Source of the DNA: an uncultured Ruminococcus sp.
Lineage (GTDB): Bacteria > Bacillota_A > Clostridia > Oscillospirales > Ruminococcaceae
Assembly (NCBI GenBank): GCA_946629405.1
Contig: CAMOXW010000004.1
Location: forward strand, 1 to 7,111
Direction of reading: 5' to 3'
Length of the DNA: 7,111 nucleotides
Shown: piece after piece, positions 5,818 to 7,111 of the stretch
How positions within the stretch are numbered: the stretch's first letter is position 1
Layout: each line of letters opens with the position of its first letter
Position numbers and translations under genes: made by a program
The notes under the pieces: generated by a model
What the model was told of the DNA's origin: nothing
Seen by the model: only the letters and a program-made list of their open reading frames with translations
Database searches by the model: none

Positions 5818-6372
5818 TCAGCCGATACCGCCGTCGGCAGCCGACTCAAGAGTTGCCTCGTCCATGGGTATTATCTTCCATCCCTCACCGTCAACATCAA
5901 CAACGATTATATCCTCCGAGGTGCTGTCTTTCTGGCTGCCGCTCTTGACAGTAACATTCATCTTCAGCTTATAGCCGTCCGACACGGTATAAGGAGGAGC
6001 GCTGACCTTGAGCATATTGGTGTATGAGTCGAAATACACACCGGCGCCCTTCATAGCCTTCTCGCTGATCTTGACCTCGTCTGAGGTGGTACACTTATCA
6101 AGCGAACCGTCCACGCCCATTTCCAATGCGGAATACAGCTGCTTTGTAAGTCCGCTGCTTTTAAGTCCCGATATGAGTGCATGAGGGTACATACAGTTCA
6201 GCATACCGTTGCCGTCGCCCTCAAAAACATTGTTTACGAAATCCTTTATGCAGGCATCCGCTTCCGCAGGAAGCACCTTGCTCGCCGTGTTTTCTTCTTT
6301 CTTACTGCCGCAGGAAACTGCCGTACAGCCGATAAGTATACATGAAAGTATAGTCGCTGTGATCTTTTTCAT
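5818..6372 (-). CDS. Small lipoprotein of unknown function, first gene of the operon
   Basis: The 184-residue product starts with a lipoprotein signal peptide ending AVSC (Cys21), followed by a short charged linker (GSKKEENTASK). The mature part (about 35-184) begins with a helical stretch (ADACIKDFVNNVFEGDGNGM) and continues with beta-rich sequence (YKLKMNVTVKSGS, EDIIVVDVDGEGWKIIP). This plan of helix plus curved sheet recalls the small NTF2-like / DUF4878-type lipoproteins of Firmicutes, but I cannot assign a family with confidence. ATG 6372 has AAGGAG (6379-6384) 6 bases upstream. The gap to the next gene is 18 bases, so it is probably cotranscribed with the two esterases and glmU. Its signal peptide differs from theirs before the shared AVSC, so it is not a recent copy. 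It may be a surface partner of the esterases; that is inference from position only. Confidence 0.85.
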   Translation of the reverse strand: MKKITATILSCILIGCTAVSCGSKKEENTASKVLPAEADACIKDFVNNVFEGDGNGMLNCMYPHALISGLKSSGLTKQLYSALEMGVDGSLDKCTTSDEVKISEKAMKGAGVYFDSYTNMLKVSAPPYTVSDGYKLKMNVTVKSGSQKDSTSEDIIVVDVDGEGWKIIPMDEATLESAADGGIG

Positions 6373-6565
6373 AATAAACTCCTTATTTCATAAACCATTT
6401 TGCAGCTTTTACCATCCGCTGCCATGTATTTATTTTTACATACTTTAACAATAAATGCAAGCCTTTTTCGCAGAAAACAAAGTGGTTTGTTAAATTTTGT
6501 ACAAACTGCAATAAAATAAAGGGGTAATTTTTGTCATCACATATATGGTATTTTTTTCTGAGATG
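6373..6565. other. AT-rich divergent intergenic region between the lipoprotein operon and ppdK
   Basis: No gene is visible. On the minus strand the best promoter candidate for the four-gene operon is TTGTTA (6451-6446), 17 bases, TACATG (6428-6423), which is weak. A 10-bp palindrome TTTGTACAAA (6496-6505) lies inside a GTTTGT/ACAAAC dyad (6485-6490 and 6501-6506) and could be a regulator site. TTGTACAA also occurs at 1384-1391. Confidence 0.4.
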
Positions 6566-6574
6566 TGTTATAAT
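6566..6574 (+). promoter_or_regulatory. Extended -10 promoter of ppdK
   Basis: TG, one base, then a perfect TATAAT (6569-6574). The -35 region at 17 bases (TGGTAT) is poor, as is common with extended -10 promoters. The transcript would start near 6581, leaving a leader of about 60 bases. Confidence 0.7.
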
Positions 6575-6584
6575 AGGTATAACT

Positions 6585-6612
6585 CGGATAATGCCCCCAG
6601 GGTTCTTGTCCG
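6585..6612 (+). promoter_or_regulatory. Hairpin at the 5' end of the ppdK leader
   Basis: CGGATA (6585-6590) pairs with TGTCCG (6607-6612) with one G-U pair. The loop contains an inner CCC/GGG dyad (CCCCCAGGG, about 6594-6602). It sits almost at the predicted transcript start and 14 bases before the GGAGG ribosome binding site. It could stabilise the mRNA of a highly expressed gene; there is no T-tract, so it is not a terminator. Confidence 0.35.
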
Positions 6613-6640
6613 GTAATGTTAAAAATGGAGGTATACACCA

Positions 6641-7111
6641 ATGGCAAATAAGTATTGTTACCTTTTCTCAGAGGGTAATGCCAACATGAGAGAGCTTCTC
6701 GGCGGTAAGGGCGCAAACCTGGCTGAGATGACAAACATCGGTCTCCCTGTTCCTCAGGGCTTCACGATCACAACAGAGGCTTGTACTCAGTATTATGAGG
6801 ACGGCGGTATCTCTGATGAGATCCAGGCAGAGATCAATGAGTACATCACAAAGATGGAAGGAATCACCGGCAAGAAGTTCGGCGACAAGGAGAATCCTCT
6901 CCTCGTTTCTGTTCGTTCTGGTGCAAGAGCTTCAATGCCCGGTATGATGGATACAATCCTTAACCTCGGTCTCAATGAGACAGTTGTTAACACAATCGCT
7001 GAAAAGTCCAACAACCCCAGATGGGCTTGGGACTGCTACAGAAGATTCATCCAGATGTATTCTGACGTAGTTATGGAAGTTGGTAAGAAGTACTTTGAAG
7101 AGCTTATCGAC
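6641..7111 (+). CDS. ppdK: Pyruvate, phosphate dikinase, N-terminal 157 residues (truncated by window edge)
   Basis: PPDK interconverts pyruvate + ATP + Pi with phosphoenolpyruvate + AMP + PPi in the cytoplasm; in anaerobic Clostridia it often works in glycolysis, using PPi. The visible part is the start of the ATP-grasp nucleotide-binding domain. It shows [12 protein letters not shown] (K23, ATP-binding lysine), the conserved block [15 protein letters not shown], then [20 protein letters not shown] with R92, and [14 protein letters not shown]. These match the well-studied Clostridium symbiosum enzyme nearly residue for residue in the blocks; the full protein is about 875 residues. ATG 6641 has GGAGG (6627-6631) 9 bases upstream. 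Its codons favour GGT, GTT, CGT and CCT, unlike the neighbouring lipoprotein genes, consistent with high expression. It is divergent from the lipoprotein operon and has its own promoter. Confidence 0.98.
   Translation, partial: MANKYCYLFSEGNANMRELLGGKGANLAEMTNIGLPVPQGFTITTEACTQYYEDGGISDEIQAEINEYITKMEGITGKKFGDKENPLLVSVRSGARASMPGMMDTILNLGLNETVVNTIAEKSNNPRWAWDCYRRFIQMYSDVVMEVGKKYFEELID

Overview
The window looks like chromosome of a gut or rumen Clostridia-type Firmicute, most probably a Ruminococcus-like member of the Oscillospiraceae. This is inferred from several features: strong purine-rich Shine-Dalgarno sites, AT-rich intergenic DNA between moderate-GC genes, lipoproteins with Thr/Glu/Ala-rich linkers, and a pyruvate phosphate dikinase (PPDK) whose first 157 residues follow the clostridial enzyme closely. 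No transposase, integrase, tRNA, rRNA or CRISPR array is visible.

Left part (1-1218): two divergent genes. The 5' end of a response-regulator gene runs off the left edge on the minus strand. A 233-residue helical, TPR-like protein of unknown role runs on the plus strand (482-1183) and ends in a good terminator. The divergent intergenic region holds a convincing promoter for each gene, an inverted repeat between them, and a structured leader ahead of the response regulator.

Middle (1219-2074): about 850 bases without a credible protein gene. The first part is AT-rich and carries a perfect 12-bp hairpin. The second part is the most interesting stretch of the window. A good promoter (1584-1612) is followed by about 450 bases of successive hairpins, then a bidirectional terminator (2045-2074). 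The longest hairpin contains G-U pairs that make sense only on the plus strand. I read this as a candidate large structured non-coding RNA of no family I recognise, or alternatively a copy of an interspersed structured repeat.

Right-centre (2085-6372, minus strand): four tightly packed genes with gaps of 18-24 bases, each with its own ribosome binding site. They probably form one operon ending at the 2045-2074 terminator. In transcription order these are a small lipoprotein, two paralogous lipoprotein esterases (alpha/beta hydrolase fold), and glmU, the bifunctional enzyme making UDP-GlcNAc for peptidoglycan. Three surface-anchored proteins sharing a transcript with a cell-wall precursor enzyme suggests an envelope-related function, but the esterase substrate cannot be told from sequence. 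The esterases are almost identical over their lipobox and linker and much more diverged over their catalytic domains, which is the opposite of the usual pattern.

Right end (6566-7111, plus strand): ppdK, cut by the window edge, has an extended -10 promoter, a short leader hairpin and a strong ribosome binding site. It is transcribed divergently from the lipoprotein operon.
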